A stretch of 64,000 nt of DNA from Paenibacillus paeoniae. GTDB lineage: Bacteria; Bacillota; Bacilli; Paenibacillales; Paenibacillaceae. Below are positions 61,939 through 64,000 of this stretch, one piece after another (position 1 is the first letter of the stretch; the number at the start of each line of letters is the position of its first letter). The stretch is taken from positions 186,001-250,000 of the forward strand of contig NZ_QUBQ01000006.1 of assembly GCF_003388735.1 (NCBI RefSeq), written 5' to 3'. Under the pieces are notes generated by a model. It was not told the origin of the DNA and searched no databases. It was given only the letters and a program-made list of their open reading frames with translations. Made by a program: the position numbers and the translations under genes.

Positions 61939-64000
61939 TTACTCTTGCTTGCCCTTCACATACTCCTGCACAGACAGCAGCAGTGTCACTACTTGGGCTC
62001 TAGTCGCTTTGGCTTCCGGTGCGAATCTGTTGCCGCCCATCCCCTCAACCAGGCCAGCTTCCACTGCTGCCGCAATGTACGGCTGCGCCCACGGTTGAAT
62101 GTCTTTGGTATCGGCAAAGGACGTCTTCGCGTTCGGATCTACCTTAATTCCGAGAGCACGGACCAGAATAACGGTCATCTCCGTTCGCGTCAGCGACTTC
62201 GACGGACGGAGTGTATGATCCTCATAGCCCGTAATGACTCCATCCTTAATCAGTTGGGCGAAGAAGGCTTGCGCCCATGCCGGCACTTGTCCGGCATCCG
62301 CGAAGTTCAAGCTTCCGCCTGCGGTATTTTCGAGCTTAAGCGCTCGACCGACCATCGTAATGAACTCTGCTCTAGTCGCTTGTCCGTCTGGACGGAAGCT
62401 GCCATCCCCGTACCCATTCACTATGCCAGCAGCTACTGCTTTGCTGATCGATTCCTTAGCCCAATGGCTGCCTACATCTTCGAACGATACCTCAGGCGAC
62501 GGTGTTGGTGTCGGCGTTGGCGTTGGCGTCGGTGTCGGCGTTGGTGTTGGTGTAGGTTCCGGCGTCGTTGGTGTAGTCGGTGTCGTTGGTGTCGGTGTCG
62601 GAAGCGGACTTCCTTTCAAGTCAACGATGCGGCCTTCTACAGCAGATGTCTTGGCCGTAATTGTACCTGCTTTCTGAATATAATTCGTGAGCACCTCATA
62701 ATCCGGCAGATACAGCAGATTGACGCGTCCTTCTTTATATGCCTTCTCTAAGGAAGCGTAGAAGTCGCCGCCCTTGGCTGTAAATGCGTTCGTAGCCACC
62801 TCATAAGTCTTTTTCGGATCAAGCGGTACGTAGCGGTTGCCATTCTTCACTTCGATGCGCACAACGCGCTCGTTCACCGGCTTCGTCGAGTCGTAATCGA
62901 AGCGCATGCCCGCGATATGCGGGAAGCGACCGTCCTTCGTTGTCGTAATCGTGGAGACGCCATTCTCCATCGCTTCCTTGATTTCTTGACCTGTCAGCAT
63001 GATTGTAACGAGGTCGTTATTGAACGGAAGCACCGTCAGCACTTCACCTTGCGTAATTGGACCCTCGTTAATGGAATCTCTTATGCCGCCCCCGTTCTGA
63101 AGAGCGATGACTGCATTTGTACCTGCCGCCTTGGCCGCAGCAAGCATGCCGTCAGCGATCAGGTTGCCGAGATTCGTTTCCTTGGAGCGTACATCCGTCC
63201 GTACGCCGTTTAGTACGACATTGGTCTGACCAACCACAGTTTCTGTAAGCTCTACAATGCCCGGCTTATATTTCGTATCGAGAATCTGCTTCGCCTCTTG
63301 ATCTTCAGCGATGACATAGTTGGCTCCATCCTTCGCATCAATAGAGATCAGCTCTGTATTCCAATCTACTAATACGCCCGCTTCATCGAACAGAACTTTC
63401 AATCTGCCGAGGAACTGGCCTTTCTCACCGGTCTGCACGATCAGCTTTGGTGCATTCGGCTGAGTGCGGTCTACTATGGCTTCATCCAGCTTGGTATGGC
63501 TGTGTCCGCCTACGATGATGTCAATGCCTGGGACTGCTTTCGCAAGCTCCAGATCTGCTTCGTAACCCAAGTGCGAAAGAACGATAATCTTGTTGATGTT
63601 CTCCGCTTCCAGCATGGCAACGGTATCTTTAGCGCTCTTAACCGCGTCCTTGAATTTAACATCGCCTGGAGAAGCGATATTCGCTGTATCTTCTGTCGTC
63701 AAACCAATAATGCCTACCTCTTCGCCGTCCACATTCATAATAATGGCCGGGTAAATATTTTTCTTAAGGCCTGGCTTGCCAATTTCGCTCTTGAACATGT
63801 CTTTCAGAATGGCATCCGCCGAGAAGTCGACGTTGGATGACACGAATGGGAACTCGGCATTGCCGATGAAGTCAGATAGCACCTTCGAGTCTTTGTCGAA
63901 CTCGTGGTTACCGAACGTCATCGCATCATAACCGACCAAATTCATGAATTCCAAATCTGCTTGGCCCAAATATTTGTTGAAGTAAAGCGTGCCGGAGAAT
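61939..64000 (-). CDS. SLH-anchored 5'-nucleotidase/UshA-like, partial (start beyond right edge)
   Basis: At least 686 residues of a secreted nucleotidase. The frame is open to the edge, and the residues before TTG 63969 (TLYFNKYLG) belong to the same protein, so the 5' end is missing. The metallophosphatase domain has DAMTFGNHEFD, VLSHLG and VGGHSH. The 5'-nucleotidase C-terminal domain has the LQNGGGIRDS and GEVLTVLPFNN motifs. A (Thr-Pro)n linker near 475-510 joins three SLH domains (GYGDGSFRPDGQATRAEF, then GYEDHTLRPSKSLTRTEM, then RFAPEAKATRAQ), which tie it to secondary wall polymer. It would release nucleosides outside the cell. Confidence 0.93.
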   Translation of the reverse strand, partial: FSGTLYFNKYLGQADLEFMNLVGYDAMTFGNHEFDKDSKVLSDFIGNAEFPFVSSNVDFSADAILKDMFKSEIGKPGLKKNIYPAIIMNVDGEEVGIIGLTTEDTANIASPGDVKFKDAVKSAKDTVAMLEAENINKIIVLSHLGYEADLELAKAVPGIDIIVGGHSHTKLDEAIVDRTQPNAPKLIVQTGEKGQFLGRLKVLFDEAGVLVDWNTELISIDAKDGANYVIAEDQEAKQILDTKYKPGIVELTETVVGQTNVVLNGVRTDVRSKETNLGNLIADGMLAAAKAAGTNAVIALQNGGGIRDSINEGPITQGEVLTVLPFNNDLVTIMLTGQEIKEAMENGVSTITTTKDGRFPHIAGMRFDYDSTKPVNERVVRIEVKNGNRYVPLDPKKTYEVATNAFTAKGGDFYASLEKAYKEGRVNLLYLPDYEVLTNYIQKAGTITAKTSAVEGRIVDLKGSPLPTPTPTTPTTPTTPEPTPTPTPTPTPTPTPTPTPSPEVSFEDVGSHWAKESISKAVAAGIVNGYGDGSFRPDGQATRAEFITMVGRALKLENTAGGSLNFADAGQVPAWAQAFFAQLIKDGVITGYEDHTLRPSKSLTRTEMTVILVRALGIKVDPNAKTSFADTKDIQPWAQPYIAAAVEAGLVEGMGGNRFAPEAKATRAQVVTLLLSVQEYVKGKQE
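62495..62603 (-). repeat. Low-complexity Thr-Pro linker repeat
   Basis: GGTGTTGGTGTCGGCGTTGG-type repeats encode alternating Thr-Pro residues in the nucleotidase. Such tracts vary in length between strains by slippage. Confidence 0.85.

Noticed and set aside
1-64000. Insertion sequences, prophage or integrase linked to the arrays
   Set aside because: No transposase, integrase, recombinase or phage structural gene was recognised in any frame.

Overview
The window looks like part of a Paenibacillus-type chromosome (Firmicutes/Bacillota). The signs are strong AGGAGG-type ribosome binding sites, two copper-amine-oxidase-N-terminal-like (stalk domain) secreted proteins, an SLH-anchored nucleotidase, a Bacillus-like DeoR, an AadK-type adenylyltransferase, DUF4188 and DUF2812 proteins, and PadR regulators. 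No transposase, integrase, prophage, tRNA or rRNA was recognised. The species cannot be named from this sequence.

Layout. Positions 1-19,000 are mostly minus-strand housekeeping and accessory genes: the start of a DJ-1/PfpI-type gene behind a ZTP (pfl) riboswitch and terminator, a DEAD-box helicase, a PadR regulator divergent from a serine hydrolase, a two-TM channel, a Leu/Phe/Val-type dehydrogenase, ROK and ribokinase sugar kinases, a sirtuin, a transglutaminase-like lipoprotein, a SleB-type hydrolase, AadK, a pentapeptide-repeat protein, an APH-like kinase, a SUKH-like protein and a stalk-domain protein. Positions 20,290-34,216 hold a compact leftward biosynthetic cluster: extended SDR, PKS (KS-AT-DH-KR-ACP), NRPS (C-A-T-Cy-A-T) and type II thioesterase. 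By-eye specificity codes suggest the NRPS loads ornithine and then cysteine, and the Cy domain would make a thiazoline. Positions 34,467-39,530 carry regulator/target pairs: TetR-DUF4188, ECF sigma/anti-sigma, PadR-DUF2812 and a beta-hydroxyacid dehydrogenase.

The dominant feature is a large type I-C CRISPR-Cas locus. A complete leftward operon cas3-cas5c-cas8c-cas7-cas4-cas1-cas2 (42,850-50,765) lies between two arrays, and two more arrays with the same 32-bp repeat lie at 19.2-20.1 kb and 59.3-60.4 kb. I count about 109 repeats and 105 spacers. All four arrays have the leader on the right and point the same way as the cas operon. All four leaders share AGCGATTT beside the first repeat and an approximately 45-bp element with GTGCGAAT/ATTCGCAC arms 123-135 bp away. 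Arrays 2 and 4 hold near-identical spacers whose three differences all fall in one codon phase. The flank of array 4 is a decayed copy of the flank of array 3, including a scrap of the VOC gene, so at least two arrays arose by segmental duplication.

Between and after the arrays are a VOC protein, an SDR with an AraC-type regulator, an MFS exporter with an ArsR-like regulator and a clear operator, an acidic protein of unknown function, a DeoR-family regulator, and a 5'-nucleotidase with a Thr-Pro linker and three SLH domains that runs off the right edge.
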